Shown: piece after piece, positions 43,613 to 55,460 of the stretch | How the letters are laid out: each line of letters starts with the position of its first letter | How positions within the stretch are numbered: position 1 is the stretch's first letter | NCBI RefSeq assembly: GCF_050003625.1 | Contig: NC_134398.1 | Coordinates: forward strand, 85,747,983 to 85,811,982 | Origin: Haematobia irritans | Lineage: Eukaryota; Arthropoda; Insecta; Diptera; Muscidae | Direction: 5' to 3' | Length of the DNA: 64,000 nt | Notes under the pieces: generated by a model | Told to the model about the DNA's origin: nothing | Seen by the model: only the letters and a program-made list of their open reading frames with translations | Database searches by the model: none | Made by a program: the position numbers and the translations under genes

Positions 43613-44886
43613 TTAGAAAAATATGTTTTTCATATGTTCCGATATAAACAAAATGTGTTTCGGGCACAATTTTTAAACACAATATATTTAAGTGCCAACA
43701 TGTAATGTTCCTAAACTAACACAAAATGTTTGGGACACATATGTTAATATGTTAATATGTTAAAATATATTATGTTTGGGGCATGAATGTTTCATAAAAA
43801 TAATATGTGTGAATGTAAACATATATAAATTTACAAATTTCGAGTAAACATATATATGTTTACAATTTCTGTGAAACGGTTGTATATAGTTTCGGAAAAC
43901 TGCTTTATGATAAGGCCAAAAATTTGATATGCTTAAGTCTAAATATTACTTAATTTGAATATTAGAATGAGTATTCGAAGTAAAGAGAATAGACATTCGG
44001 AACCAAGAGCATAGAGATTTGAAAAAAACAGCATGTGTTTTCGCCTTGAGAGGAGAATTTTATGTATGTGTGGACAAGTGTTTTGTTTATCATTTTGGCA
44101 TTATGGACACACATTTTTTAACGGCCTTAAAGGTAAAAATGAAATTAAGTACAAAACACGATAAGTTTTAAAGGCATGTAAAATGGTGTTAAATGCTAGT
44201 AAAAAACGGTACACGCCTAAATAAATTTATGTGTACATTATAAAATTATTTATGTATGTTTATACTCTTCTTTTGTTAGAGATTTTGATTTTCTTCCAAA
44301 ATTTCAAACTTTTGCAATAAAAAAATAATATTTTATTCAAAAGCCATTTCGTTTATATCAAGCACTGTTTCTGACTGTAAATCTTTAATAACCAGCAACC
44401 AGCACATAAATTAATTTTTGTGTGAACAATTGTTTGCTAGCATGTAGCACCATTAATTTAGAAATACAAATAAATATGAATTTTTATTAACGAATAATTT
44501 TGTACTTAATTTAATTCTTAATGCCGGTATAAAGTTGGCATTATCGCGTTAAAATGGCCATGTTTACCCTTTTACTTTTCTTTAATAATGTATTTTAAAG
44601 AAAATAAATGTATTCAATTGTTGCTTTGGATCATTCCCCACCATGTTATAATACAATTCACCGAAAAAAGTTATAATGTTATTCTGGTTTAACGATTCGA
44701 GTTTTGACGCTAAAATGAGAAATAATTTCGAACTCAATGCCCGCTTTTATTTTCGAAAGAATCCGTCAACTCCTCTTAGACTACTCATTAATAAAGAGGA
44801 ACTAATCTTTGTTTTAATAGATCTTACTGTTTAATTTTTCACTGTTTCCCCCTGTGTTCATTTTACTGTCACAACTCTAAAAAGAG
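43613..44886. mobile_element. tRNA-module element family, long fragment lacking the modules
   Basis: Starts CACTGTTAGAAAAATATG like copy 1 and follows it through the ATATGTTT arm and gataaggccaaaaatttgat to about 44,400, then diverges. It includes a fold-back MITE remnant (44,690-44,760). It may be one composite with the terminal arm ending at 46,947 (CCGTG|TA), but the flanking dinucleotides (CA, TA) do not match. Confidence 0.5.
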
Positions 44887-44888
44887 TA

Positions 44889-45448
44889 CACTGAAAAAAA
44901 TATTGCCGTGAGGCCAAAGAGTTCATGTCCTTAAAATAAGAATACAAATTTTGCTTAGCTTAGAAGACGCATTTCTCTAATATAAAGTTTTTTCCATGTT
45001 CAAAAGTCGATAAACTTTTCAATGAAGTCGTGTTGTCCTTATAATTAAGTGATTTAACTAAGGTCAACTTGACTTTAATAATTCAGAAAAATTCTTTAAA
45101 ATTAATGAAATTGTCTTTAAATTTGTTGCATTTTTGCATCTTGACTACAAAGCAAAAATCGTTAAAAAATAGGACATGTTTTTCAAAACTTTATTTTAAA
45201 GACGTTTTTTACTTGAAACATAGCATAATTTCTACTGGAAGTCTTGTTTTTAACGGACTTTTTATAGCATATGAAAAAAACTGAAAAAGCGAAAAATTAA
45301 AATTTGCTTCATAGAGTCAAATACACAAACCCCACATTTAAAAGAGAATTGTGTCTTAAAAGTATCCTTACTTGAATTATCCGCTTCAATACCAAAATTG
45401 TTAAAGTAGAGACACAATCTTTGGAACCGGACATGCTTTTTTTCTGTG
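44889..45448. mobile_element. family D MITE, copy 2
   Basis: TA|CACTGAAAAAAATATTGCCG to CTTTTTTTCTGTG|TA, 560 bp. The right flank (tagtgccctttcgttag) is shared with the copy ending at 41,576, so both derive from one older insertion copied within a larger repeat. Confidence 0.65.
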
Positions 45449-45819
45449 TATAGTGCCCTTTCGTTAGTTTTTATGAATATCCCTTTACACGCAAAGAAAA
45501 AAAACGTTTGGAAAACGTGTACCGAAAACGTTTTTCTTTTGTTAGAGTTTTTTGAATTGCTTCGAAAATTTTAAACTTTTATCACCAAAAAATTCGTTTG
45601 TTACAAAATTTTTATTTTTTCAATAAAAAAAGTTATTTTTGAAATAACAACACAGTCCATTTCGTTTATATCAAACACTGTTCTTTTCTGACTTTAGGTC
45701 TTTAATAAGACACATTTTACAGTTCAAAATTTAATATACTACAATGTAATGTTGAACATTTTTTCGGAATCTTCCGAATATATCTGGAATATATGTAAAA
45801 AAAAACTAAAGCAAAAAAA

Positions 45820-45898
45820 AACTTTGGCCGAAGCAGGGTTCGAACCTACGACCCTTGGCATGAGAGTCGGACGTAGCTACCACTGCTCCACGGTGCCA
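45820..45898 (-). ncRNA. tRNA-like module A
   Basis: Minus strand: GTGGAGCAGTGGTAGC and box B GGTTCGAACCC (a close consensus match), then a T9 run. Best-preserved module A in the window. The central segment includes CTCTCATGCC; amino-acid identity is not assignable because the anticodon stem does not fold cleanly. Confidence 0.62.
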
Positions 45899-46011
45899 AA
45901 CTAAATTTTTGTTTCTGTTAAATAAACTTTGTTTATTCGGTTCGTGGGCGCCGCAAGCTATGCTATATAAATATAACTTATATTGATATTTATCTATTGA
46001 TGACCATAACA

Positions 46012-46084
46012 GGTACATAGCTCAGTGGTTAGTGTGTTGGCCTACAATGTGCATGGTCCGCGGTTCGATTCTCCGTCCAGGCGA
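46012..46084 (+). ncRNA. tRNA-like module B
   Basis: Plus strand: TAGCTCAGTGGTTAGTGTG and GGTTCGATTCTCC. Divergent from module A with about 113 bp between. Confidence 0.6.
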
Positions 46085-46649
46085 AAGGTAAAAAAAATTT
46101 TAAAAATTTATAAAATCGTATAATTTCTTCTACATTGTTGGTATTACAGGAAAAGGTGTTAAGAACTAAAAATTCTCGTGGATGTGAGAAAGATGTGAGG
46201 GACAATGCAATTAGCAAGAAAATAATGTTTTTTTTTTGAGCTAGTCTTTATGAAATTGTTTTTACATCCTGGAAAAGAATAAACGTTTATCACAAAAAGT
46301 ATATACTTTTCTTCCAAATACACTTCCTTACAGCGAAAAGCAAATGAGAAACGAACTTTGTTTATCTACAATTTCGTTTGGGAGGAAAGAATTATTTTTT
46401 TGCGTGTAATTACCTTTGTTTGAAAATTTTGACTTACTCGTCCTACGTTCCGATTTGTTTTGACGAAACAAAAAAAAAATTGTGCCCGTAATGCGAAAAT
46501 GATAAACATAAACAAAACTCATGCTCTTTTTTTCAAATGTCTTTTCTCTTGGTTCCGAATGAATTTTCTCTCCGAATACTCATTTTAATATTTTTACTTA
46601 AGCATATACAATTTTTGGCGAAGTCTTATATCAGAACATATATATGTTT

Positions 46650-46947
46650 ACTCCAAATTTGTAAATTTATACTTGTGTATATCCACACATAGTAATTTTC
46701 CAATCTTTAATGAAATTTTCTTTGTGTATATATATGTTTATTATTTTATGTTTGCATCCAAGCATATTATATTTACAAACATTTTATGTCCCAAACATAA
46801 TATGTTCTAACATATTAACATATATGTCCCAAACATGTTATAGTTTATGAACATTATATGCTTGCACTTAAAAATATTGTGTTTAAAAATTTGAGTTCCA
46901 AACATATAATTTTTACACCCAAACATATGAAAAACAGTCTTTTTCGT
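46650..46947. mobile_element. ATATGTTT-rich terminal arm ending CCGTG|TA
   Basis: Parallel to 41,870-42,236: acattttatgtcccaaacat, cagtctttttcgtccgtg. Probably the right end of the composite that starts at 43,613. Confidence 0.55.
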
Positions 46948-47283
46948 CCGTGTATGCAATGCAGAAATTACATTAATAAAAGTGTATACAACAATTCGCT
47001 AACGGCAACCGATGGCTTCCGATTGCAGACAGAACCATGTTCACTGAGCCAACATGGTTGCGGGTGAAAATGTTACATGGTCGCCACAAAAATAGCTCTA
47101 ATCATATTATTTTGCCCTTCGAATATGATTGTGGCAATCATGTTTCTTCTCTGCATGTTAAGCTAATTAAAAGTAGTGCAGCGTTGCGCAATTGACTACT
47201 TCCTATGCCATCGCCATGTTAAAATAGTTATTTGAGTCCATATAAAATCAATCCAAGTGTCAATCACTACTAAATGAGAAATA
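46948..47283. repeat. repeat containing ATCATGTTTCTTCTCTG motif
   Basis: Shares ttcgaatatgattgtg and caatcatgtttcttctctgc with 59,745-59,790, and more loosely with 48,880-48,930. No gene. Confidence 0.45.
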
Positions 47284-47941
47284 CACTGAAAAAACAGCGA
47301 ACACACCAGGAAGAAAACTTTTCATTAATTTTAGAAAATTTGGAATATTTTTAGAAATTTTTAACTAAACAGTATTACAAGCGCTGACATCGTGCCGATA
47401 TCACAAAAATAAGTAAATATTTTTCGACAAATTCAAGAAAATTTATTAGACATAAATAATTTTTTTCACTTTTTAAAGAAAATTTTGTAGTTTGAAGGAA
47501 AAAAGTTCAAAATTGCAAGAATGTCTTTAGTGACATACGAAGTTCATGATGAACGCTTTTGTAGTCAAATTTACAAATTTGAAGAAAAAATTAACTATTT
47601 TATGACAAATACGAATTTAGTAAATCTCTACACACAAAAAAATAACTGCAAATAAATATTAACAACTTTATTTGTATGTAAAATCTGCTGATGCCCAACA
47701 AATTTGTCTATTGAATATAAGGCATTTGTTGTTGAAATGTGTTTGTAGATGGGTTGACAGAGGAAATAATAGAAATATTCTGAATTTTCAACAACTTGTT
47801 TTGTTGCGAAAACAGTTGACTGCTATCGATATGAAAACGAAAACAAAAATACAAGACTGGTTACGCGCACATCGCTGAGAACATGTACGAAAGCTAAAAG
47901 AAGTATGCGAAGAATACCGTTAGAACAAAATGAGTATGCGC

Positions 47942-48566
47942 CAGGGATGGAAAATGCAGTACTATAGTACTTTTTTCAATACTTTTTCACCCCGGTCAGT
48001 ACCGTAGTACCTCCGCGAATGATTTAGTACCTTTTGTGTAGACATTTTTGAGTCGATATCAGATTTATGGTACAATAGCTTTGGCAAAATATTTTGAGAA
48101 AGTCTTTATCAACCTTCTTTGCTAATAGTCTTTTACAAATATGACAAAACAGACATGTTCATGTGGGAAAAAATCTCGATTTTGTAAAAGACATGGTCAA
48201 AAACAGGATTTTATTGAACTTCAAGAATGTTTTAGTCGAAAAAAGAATGCGATTCTATATTATCGATTTTTGATTAGTTACTGATTTACACATGATTTTT
48301 TATTTCAGTAGAAAATGTTGTCAAAATTTTATTTCTATATAGAATTTTTGCAAAATTTTATTTTTATAGAAAATTTTGTCAAAATTTTATTTCAATTGAA
48401 AATTTTGTACAAATTTTATTTCTATAGGAAATTTTTGCAAAATTTTATTTCTATAGAAAAAATTTTGCAACATTTTTTTTCTACAGATTTTTTTTTGCAA
48501 AATTTTATTTCTATAGAAAATTTTTGCAAAATTTTATTTATATAGAAAATTTTGTCAAAATCCCTG
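47942..48566. mobile_element. hAT MITE with perfect 8-bp target duplication
   Basis: Ends CAGGGATGG and AATCCCTG with gtatgcgc duplicated exactly at 47,934-47,941 and 48,567-48,574. 625 bp. The right 40% is a tandem array. Confidence 0.85.
48308..48558. repeat. tandem repeat, about 28-bp unit
   Basis: About nine degenerate units of caaaattttatttctataga plus gaaaatttttg. Spurious frames run through it on both strands. Confidence 0.85.
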
Positions 48567-49509
48567 GTATGCGCACATGCACGTGTATGATAGCAAGCAA
48601 AGAGCTCATTCATCAGAGAATACAGAAAAGCATTTATAAATGTTTGTGAAAAATTTATATTTTTTAAATTTGGTAGTTTCTTAAATGTGTTTGTTGTATG
48701 AGATAATTAATAAAACCATATTAATATCGGGATTAGAGTTATTACAATTGTAATTAACTAGAATATATATCACTGGGCAAAAAGTTGTCAAAATGCTTGC
48801 TAGACCCTGGACTACTAAAATTTAAAATCGTCCTACATTTACAAAACTGAGTATAGGATTTTCGACACAAAAATGTTACATGTTCCCCGTCCAAAAGTAT
48901 CATTTTGGTCATATTCCTTCTCTGTGTGTACTTAACAAAATATCTCCAAAATCGTTCCGGCAATTTTGCAATTTTGGTGCAATAATTCTGTCAATTTCAA
49001 TTTAATTTTTTGTCAATACACCAATAAATTTGTTACAGAGCATTGATAGTCCAACAAACCACATACAAATTTTTTCGTTCAAATTCAAAAATATTTTTTG
49101 AGGATTAAACGTAACGTTCAACGACAAATATTTTGTACTGTTGGATGCTCAACAAATTACTTACAAATTATGTTATTGAGAACCCAAATTATTTGTTGCC
49201 TTCTGATGATAACGATTGCTAACAACTTTTTTGTAATAATGGTTATTAAAAGTACAAATTAATTTGTTGCAGGAAAATTAACAAATTTTGTTATTGGTTT
49301 TCCAACAAAAGTTATTGGTTCTCAAATTTATTTTTATCTGTGTATCCTTAACTTGTGTATAATTTTTTCCCGTCTTTTAGTTCATTTAAATAACGTATGC
49401 AAAAATTATTAGAGTAAATGAAACTTTCACCAAATATAATAAATTCATGAACTAAAATATAGCTAAATTGGTTTTTGTGAAATAGTGAGTTCACTTTTTT
49501 TTGAGTGTA

Positions 49510-49780
49510 GCTAGCTTTAAATTAATTTAAAGTTAACTACACGTACGACAGGGTTATTTGTATTTTACCAAACAGTACCAACTATTATATTTTTTTAGCC
49601 ATCGCTATATTTTGTGACGCGATTCCATGATTCCAACTGAAAAAAGGAATATAGGAAAATTTCCTATATTCGAACAAGTGTGTTTCCTTAAAATTTGAAA
49701 GGATTCCAAGTACGAGTGAACTAAAATTCCTAGTACGAGTGAACTAAAATATTTTTCTATGCTAAGTCTTATTCATATAT
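49510..49780. mobile_element. repeat family E, inverted, left part
   Basis: aggaaaatttcctatattcg, gtgtgtttccttaaaatttg and a locally duplicated cctagtacgagtgaactaaa. Continues at 50,208. Confidence 0.5.
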
Positions 49781-49781
49781 A

Positions 49782-50207
49782 TGTGACAAAAAAACATTTG
49801 TCATTGGTACAGATAACTTCGTCTACGTCTGAAATGAATTCAGCACCATAGCAAATCAACTTTTAAACCACTATCCCTTACGACTACCACAAATAAACCA
49901 ATCATACTTCAAAATTGTAACTCCTGTCCTTTTATTTCCAAATCTTTCCCTATCTCTGCGTTGCTAAACTTGATGGTATATTTTCTCATCCACTGAGAAT
50001 TTATACCACATACTGATCTACCACAATTCTCCTAGTGCCTCCTCCACAATCTGTTATACAGTCCACACACACTCTACTCCAGGAATTGGTGTCCACTACT
50101 CTCTCTCTAACAACAGTTGCCGTCACCAATCCCCCCATAACCCCAACTTTAAACATGGTCCTTCGAGCCGGATATGAACCAGCGGCCTAAGGATTTACAG
50201 TCCACTG
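49782..50207 (-). mobile_element. SINE-like insertion with tRNA-Tyr 3' half
   Basis: Inserted in family E (flanks 49,510-49,780 and 50,208-50,560 belong together). Its minus-strand start is the 3' half of tRNA-Tyr with CCA (50,156-50,207), followed by about 370 bp of unrelated, GC-richer sequence ending in tgttttttt. No long A-tail. Confidence 0.5.
50156..50207 (-). ncRNA. tRNA-Tyr-like 3' half ending in CCA
   Basis: Minus strand: GTGGACTGTAAATCCTTAGG (anticodon GTA), CGCTGGTTCATATCCGGC (T arm) and TCGAAGGACCA. It closely follows fly tRNA-Tyr. A genomic CCA is not expected in a eukaryotic tRNA gene, so it probably arose by reverse transcription of processed tRNA. Confidence 0.6.
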
Positions 50208-50785
50208 CTTTCTATAATGAAGGAAGTCAGATTTATCATTTTATAAGATATTTTACCAAATTTGAGGAAACGCGGTTTTAGTTCGGTTTTTATTCATTTT
50301 TATGAATGCATTGTTATCAGTGAATAAAAATTTCTTGTTCAGTTGTAAATTCTTGTACGCCGAGAAGAAATCAGGGATTGTAAAAACCATACCTTATTTT
50401 AGTTAATGAACTATTTCTAACTGCTTTCTATTTAGGATTTTTTTACAGAAACAAGTAAATTTTATTAATTTACACAGAAATATAACCTAATGGAAATAAA
50501 ATGGTTAATCTGAATTGATGAACATTTTTTCGTTCAGTTTCGAAGGCACTTTTTTCTGGGTGCATTTGTTGGTACGTGTATAGCTTTATAAACATATCGC
50601 AAAAAGAGAATGCATATTTTATAAATGTAGTCTGTATCCTATTTTTAAAGAGCCCAGATTTAAAGCTAGAAAGCTTCCTAAATAGTGTCATTATTTTAAA
50701 GAAGACGAATCTTTGGCTCGAAATCAATACCAACATCCTGAAGAGAAGGTCAATATCTTTGGATCCAAGTAAACTTTTTTTAAGT
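50208..50785. mobile_element. repeat families E (right part) and G
   Basis: 50,208-50,560 is family E ending cacttttttctgggtgc. 50,560-50,785 is an inverted piece of family G (tttggctcgaaatcaatacc, tttggatccaagtaaacttt). Confidence 0.5.
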
Positions 50786-51307
50786 TAGAATATTCTAATA
50801 ATTGTATTTCAGTAAATGTAGATCCAATCCCGACAAATTGGAACACCGGTACCAGTCCTGTGGAACACCGGTCCGTCAGCGGCAAGCTTCACCAATTTCC
50901 CGCAGGGTTAATTTATTGAGAGTTCATCGAAAGATTATCGGTTAATTGCATCACAATTGGAGAACAATCACCACAAATTACAGAGAAGTATTTAATACCA
51001 TTATAAGTTAATATTTATAACTCACCGCAATATAATAGAACATGTATTGACGGTTTTACTACTGGTAATGCAATGCAATTGTAATGTAATATGGTTACAT
51101 AATTTTTGCTGGGTAATTTAAAGATTATTTCCTGCCGGTACTCGAAAGCGAATCACAAGATGCAACATGGATTGTAGTACTAATGCAAAAGTTTGTTTGG
51201 CAACTGAAAGCATTCATCGATAGCAAGTCATTATTTCCAAGCAGAAGTCACAAGAGCTTTTAATAATGAGTTTTTCACCTCACTTACCAAGGTTTTGCTG
51301 GGATAGT
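50786..51307. repeat. unclassified; shares a 150-bp repeat with 54.1-54.3 kb
   Basis: 50,960-51,115 and 54,130-54,280 share tataactcaccgcaat, ggttttactac/agttttactac, ggtaatgcaa and tggttac before a ttttgc end. Gaacaccggt occurs twice at 50,840 and 50,861. No gene. Confidence 0.4.
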
Positions 51308-51931
51308 TTAGGTTAGGTTAGGTTAAAGTGGCAGCCCGATTTATTTTCATACTCACTTCGACTATTTAGTCCATTGTGATATCATATTAACTAAAAGTAC
51401 CTATTACAAATGGACACTTCTAGTTTTAACCACTGAGCATACTCGATAATTTTCTTGTGCTGAACCAACCAGTTTGTTTCAAAAACAGACTGCTTAAGTT
51501 AACATTTTCCAGGTTCGCCAGTAATTTAAAGCTGTATGCTTCTAAAATTCGCTTACGCCTTACACTAAATGCAGGACGCTCACGTTTTTAATTCATTACT
51601 TTTCCTCCACATCATGACCGCTTATGCAGTAGCTGTTCCTGGTATGTTCCTGTGGCCAGGCACCCATATTAGGTGAATATTGTACTGGTATTACTTTGAG
51701 GACCGAACTGTGACTGTGCGTTTTTCCGAACACAGCGATAGCTCACGCGACCGTACAGCCGTTGTTGCTGCTGACTGTTTGGTTAATATGTCTAAAGGTA
51801 ATAGATGCAGCATGACATTAAGGGAATCTATTCCTGTCTTACTGAATGCACCTGAGATACATAAGCACGCCATTTTCTTCTGAAGTGCGGGCCACCAGAC
51901 CACAACACCAGTTGGTCTTACTGCTTACGTT
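51308..51931 (-). pseudogene. LOA-clade LINE, second copy, 3' fragment with internal deletions
   Basis: Same GGTTA-rich 3' end and 3' UTR as 15,683-15,830 (ggcagcccgat, ccattgtgatatc). A minus-strand frame 51,691-51,903 matches the RT C-terminus (MACLCISGAFSKTG, NVMLHLLPLDIL, KQSAATTAVRSREL). At least two internal deletions and many substitutions make it older than the 15.7-kb copy. Confidence 0.75.
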
Positions 51932-52969
51932 AGAGTATCATCTATACGACTATGAACGAATTTTTTCAATGATTTGTACTTTTCCGGCGGAAAAAGGTCT
52001 CTGTAAAATGATTTTTTGAAAATTTGCCCTTTTTGCATCGATATTTTTTGAACCATTTAACTTATTACAGATCCAATTATATTGTTCGTCATCTTAATAC
52101 CTTTCATTTAAGTATCAACAACGATATAATCCGACATTCCTAACTCGAGATATAATTTGTTTAGTGAAAAAAGAGCGAAAAACTAAAAATAACGGGATAT
52201 CTCAAAAACTACTCCATAAAAAATTTTTTTAAAGTTTTTTCGAATTCAGCAGATCAAAATACATAAGAAATGTCACATTTCATAAAATGTACATGAAAAT
52301 AATTATATTTTGTAAACTAGTGCATGTCTTCGGCCACGAAATAAGTAGTGCATTTAAAGCATATGATCACCAAATATGTAATCACCCAGCAAAAAAAAGA
52401 GCTTCCAAAAAAGTAGTTTGGATCCCCAATCTATGATCCGGAAGTGTTGCAAACTTGGATCATCTGCAATGAATTTTACACGGGCTTGTCATAGGACGGA
52501 AGTACACCCTTTTTGGCTCCTTTGCATTGCTTTAGAAATTGTGCCCTGGAAGTTCATTTGAACAAAGGAATTTAAAAAGCGAACATTTTTTTCAACCAAT
52601 TTCACTTTTTATTTTCATCCAAATTTTTTATTACACTGTTATTTTCCTATTATCTATATATATTTTCGTATAAATATATTTTTTCCATCAAAAATCCACA
52701 AAAAAAAATAAAATTTGCAAAACCTTCTCAAAAGAACTTCCATGGAAGGGAAAAAGTCAACGGCACAGGTTCAAATACCAGCGGGGATGAAAATTATGTT
52801 ATTATTATTTTTATTAACTGCATCGGAAGTTGAAATAAATCGATGGGGATTCTGGGATGCGCTTTAAAAGAAATGTTTGTGGAACAACTTCCAAGTTGGG
52901 CACTTATTTGTAGATATACCAAGGCTTGAAAAATAACCACTTATTGTCTCAGGTAACCAGTAGTTGCCA
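51932..52969. other. no recognised gene; family H debris
   Basis: 52,388-52,520 carries family H-like ends (cccagcaaaaaaaagagctt) and the ggacggaagt motif. Remainder AT-rich and unclassified. Confidence 0.35.
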
Positions 52970-53596
52970 CACTGAAAAAAATATTGTCGTGAGACCGAAG
53001 ATTTCATGTCTTTAAAATACGAATGCAAATTTTGCTTAGCATAGAAGACGCATTTCTCTAATATGAAGTTTTTTTCCTTGTCCAAAAGTCGATAAACTTT
53101 TCAATGAAATCGTATTGTCCTTATAATTAAGTGATTTCACTTAAAATGGGTATAATAACATGAAAGAAAAAATGTTTGAAAAATTCAGAAAAATTGTTTA
53201 AATCTAATGAAATTGGCTTTAAATTTGTTGTCTTCTTGCATCTTGACTACAAAGCAAAAACTCATTCAAATATAGGACATGTTTTTCAACACTTAATTTT
53301 AAAGACTTTTTTACTTGAAACATAGCATAATTTTTACTGGAAGTCGAGTCTTAATTTGGAAAATAAAGTTGTCGTTAACTCGTTTTAAAGGACTTTGATA
53401 GCATATGAAGACAAAAAGCTGAAAAAGCGATAAATTAAAATTTGCTGCCTAGATGCAAGTACACAAAACCCAAATTTAAAAGAGAATTGTGTCTTAAAAG
53501 TATCCTTACTTGTATTCTCCGCTTCTTTGGCTCGGAATCCATACCAACATTTTTAAAGTAAAGAATGTTTGGAACCGGGCATGTTTTTTTTCAGTG
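52970..53596. mobile_element. family D MITE, copy 3
   Basis: CA|CACTGAAAAAAATATTGTCG to ATGTTTTTTTTCAGTG|CA, 627 bp. Close to 32,109-32,765. Confidence 0.68.
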
Positions 53597-53598
53597 CA

Positions 53599-54913
53599 GT
53601 ATTTTTTTTGGATATCATCCCCAAATTGGTGCCCTTTCGTTCCCAAAAATCTCCAAGTTAAATTAAAATACACCATAAAAATCCCCAATAAACTTTAGAC
53701 AAGTTTTTATGAAATATAAAAAATAATGAAATAGGCTCTTCTGTGTCAGTAAGGATTTAAAAACTTAAAATATATGTATAAAATGTTTGTCATATCAGCT
53801 TGCAAGTAGATCAATATTTCGAAGCAAAAAAATCGACACAAAATCGGAAACCGGAGACTGGTGATCGTCTTCCATAAGTTCCAAAATTCAAATATGGACG
53901 TTCGGTCATCTGTAGTGGAAACTTGACTTGGGTGGTAAATAAATATGAAGGTGAATCATCTTCATCATATCTATATCCAAATTAATGATTAACACTGACG
54001 AGAGGGCAACATTTACGCCTGAGTCCTCACGAAATGATTTCACAATTGTAGAAAAACGTCTTAATTAAGTTGAGTAATATTATAAATTAGCGTTTCTATT
54101 TTGTCAAGTCATTAACAGTCAACTGCATTACAATTTGAGAATAATCATCACAAATTACCGACAATGATTTATTATTGTATTTATAACTCACCGCAATGTA
54201 ATGCAACGTGTAATGACAGTTTTACTACCGGTAATGCAAATTGTAATAAGATGTGGTTACCTATTTTTGCACCTAGCAAAAACACTCATTGCCAAATAAT
54301 GTTAGAGATAACTAGTTCAAATTTGACATGGAAATTTTGATTACTTTAGCAAAAACATAGTCTATGAAAAAAGTACTTCTCTGCAGCCTTGCCGAGAGCT
54401 AAGTTATAAGCGTGAAAAACTGTAGTATGTGAGAAATAAACAACAAATGTATGTGCTATGTGGTAGGACTCATTAAAACCTCATCTATGCCAAATGAATT
54501 GATTCTGTATAAACTATCCGGTGATGGTAAGTCATAATTCGCAAGCATACGGTATTGCTGGGATTGTGGCACATATACAAATGATAAGCAGTTTTCCACA
54601 TCAACTACTTACACAGTTTTTGCTGGGAAATCATCAGATTACTCTATAAATTCTTGCCGTAAAACCCCAGGAGTTGAATCCGTGTTGAGACAGGATTTTG
54701 GGCGTGTTCCATAATTTCCATCTATTTATAGCATAACGTTTCGATAGACATACAAGTATATAAAAAAAATTAGAAAAATATTAATAAAACACTATTTATG
54801 GTTGAAATCATGGATGTATATTAAGAAATATAAACATGTGCCGATGGGTATAGGAGCACATATTACAGTGAGCAAACAAAACAAATATATGTTGTATATT
54901 AAAGATTACATTA
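53599..54913. other. no recognised gene
   Basis: 54,130-54,280 is the shared repeat noted at 50.96 kb; ttttgctgggaaatc at 54,617. A 62-codon plus-strand frame and its mirror at 53,506-53,698 straddle a MITE border and are not credible. Otherwise nothing seen. Confidence 0.35.
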
Positions 54914-55460
54914 CACAGAAAAAAGGCATTATTGATTTAAAAACAAACAATAATCGCAAAATGAACTAAATCAATTAATGTTTAAAATTATTTGAATAAT
55001 CTATTGCATGTATGTAACAACGATCTCAAAGCTCTCACATTTAACGCCTGGTATAAATCTTATTTCAGCAAAAAACATATCAGCATCCAACGCCGTGGAT
55101 GGGATCCAAACGAAAAGGTTGCTTTAGTTTTCTTGCCAAATAATGTAAGAATAAGAAACATTTTCCCATTATCCTCCGAACTGGAGTACACTGATAAAAT
55201 TCTCTTCGTTTATATTACGAAACATTCTCCATTAACTATTCTTCGTTAATTCATTATTAAAATCACGAAATTTTTACTGGTTTTCATAAATTTTACGAAG
55301 AACTTTTCGCGATTATACGAAATGCTTACGAAATATACTACATTAACTTTTCTTCGTATAAAGTTCGTACTTTTAACGAAGTTTTTTACGAAACACTCTG
55401 CGTTAAAATTCCTTTATTAATTGCCCGAACATTTTTCATTGAAATTACGAAGAAGTATAA
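54914..55460. mobile_element. two CAC-ended element starts and an ACGAA-rich array
   Basis: TA|CACAGAAAAAAGGC at 54,912 and TA|CACTGATAAAATTCTCTTCG at 55,187. 55,195-55,455 is rich in ttacgaa/cttcgt motifs in both orientations. Right ends not found. An 85-codon frame (54,992-55,249) begins without ATG. Confidence 0.4.

Larger units (their letters stand above)
45488..46406. mobile_element. tRNA-module element, copy 4
   Basis: 919 bp: TA|CACGCAAAGAAAAAAAAC and TTTTTTTGCGTG|TA. The empty site is seen at 41,590-41,606 (ccctttaattacc). Two divergent tRNA-like modules in the middle; the ATATGTTT arms are replaced by other sequence (AAACGTTT-rich), showing the modules are the constant part. Confidence 0.8.
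47631..49342. mobile_element. nested CAC...GTG element
   Basis: TA|CACACAAAAAAATAACTG and TTTATTTTTATCTGTG|TA. The interior has aacaaatt/acaaatt repeats. No protein. Confidence 0.55.
47284..49507. mobile_element. CAC...GTG element (CACTGAAAAAACAG family), copy 2, triple nest
   Basis: TA|CACTGAAAAAACAGCGAAC to TTTTTTTTGAGTG|TA. Family member of 24,419-24,890 but stretched by a nested element (47,631-49,342), which itself contains a hAT MITE (47,942-48,566). Confidence 0.65.

Noticed and set aside
21576..46084. Functional tRNA genes
   Set aside because: Boxes A and B are good, but anticodon and T stems do not pair and the copies are inside mobile elements.
48308..48558. Possible CRISPR-like array
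   Set aside because: Units are head-to-tail with no unique spacers and lie inside a hAT MITE with its own 8-bp duplication.
54992..55249. 85-codon plus-strand gene
   Set aside because: No ATG and it crosses the start of a CAC-ended element at 55,189.
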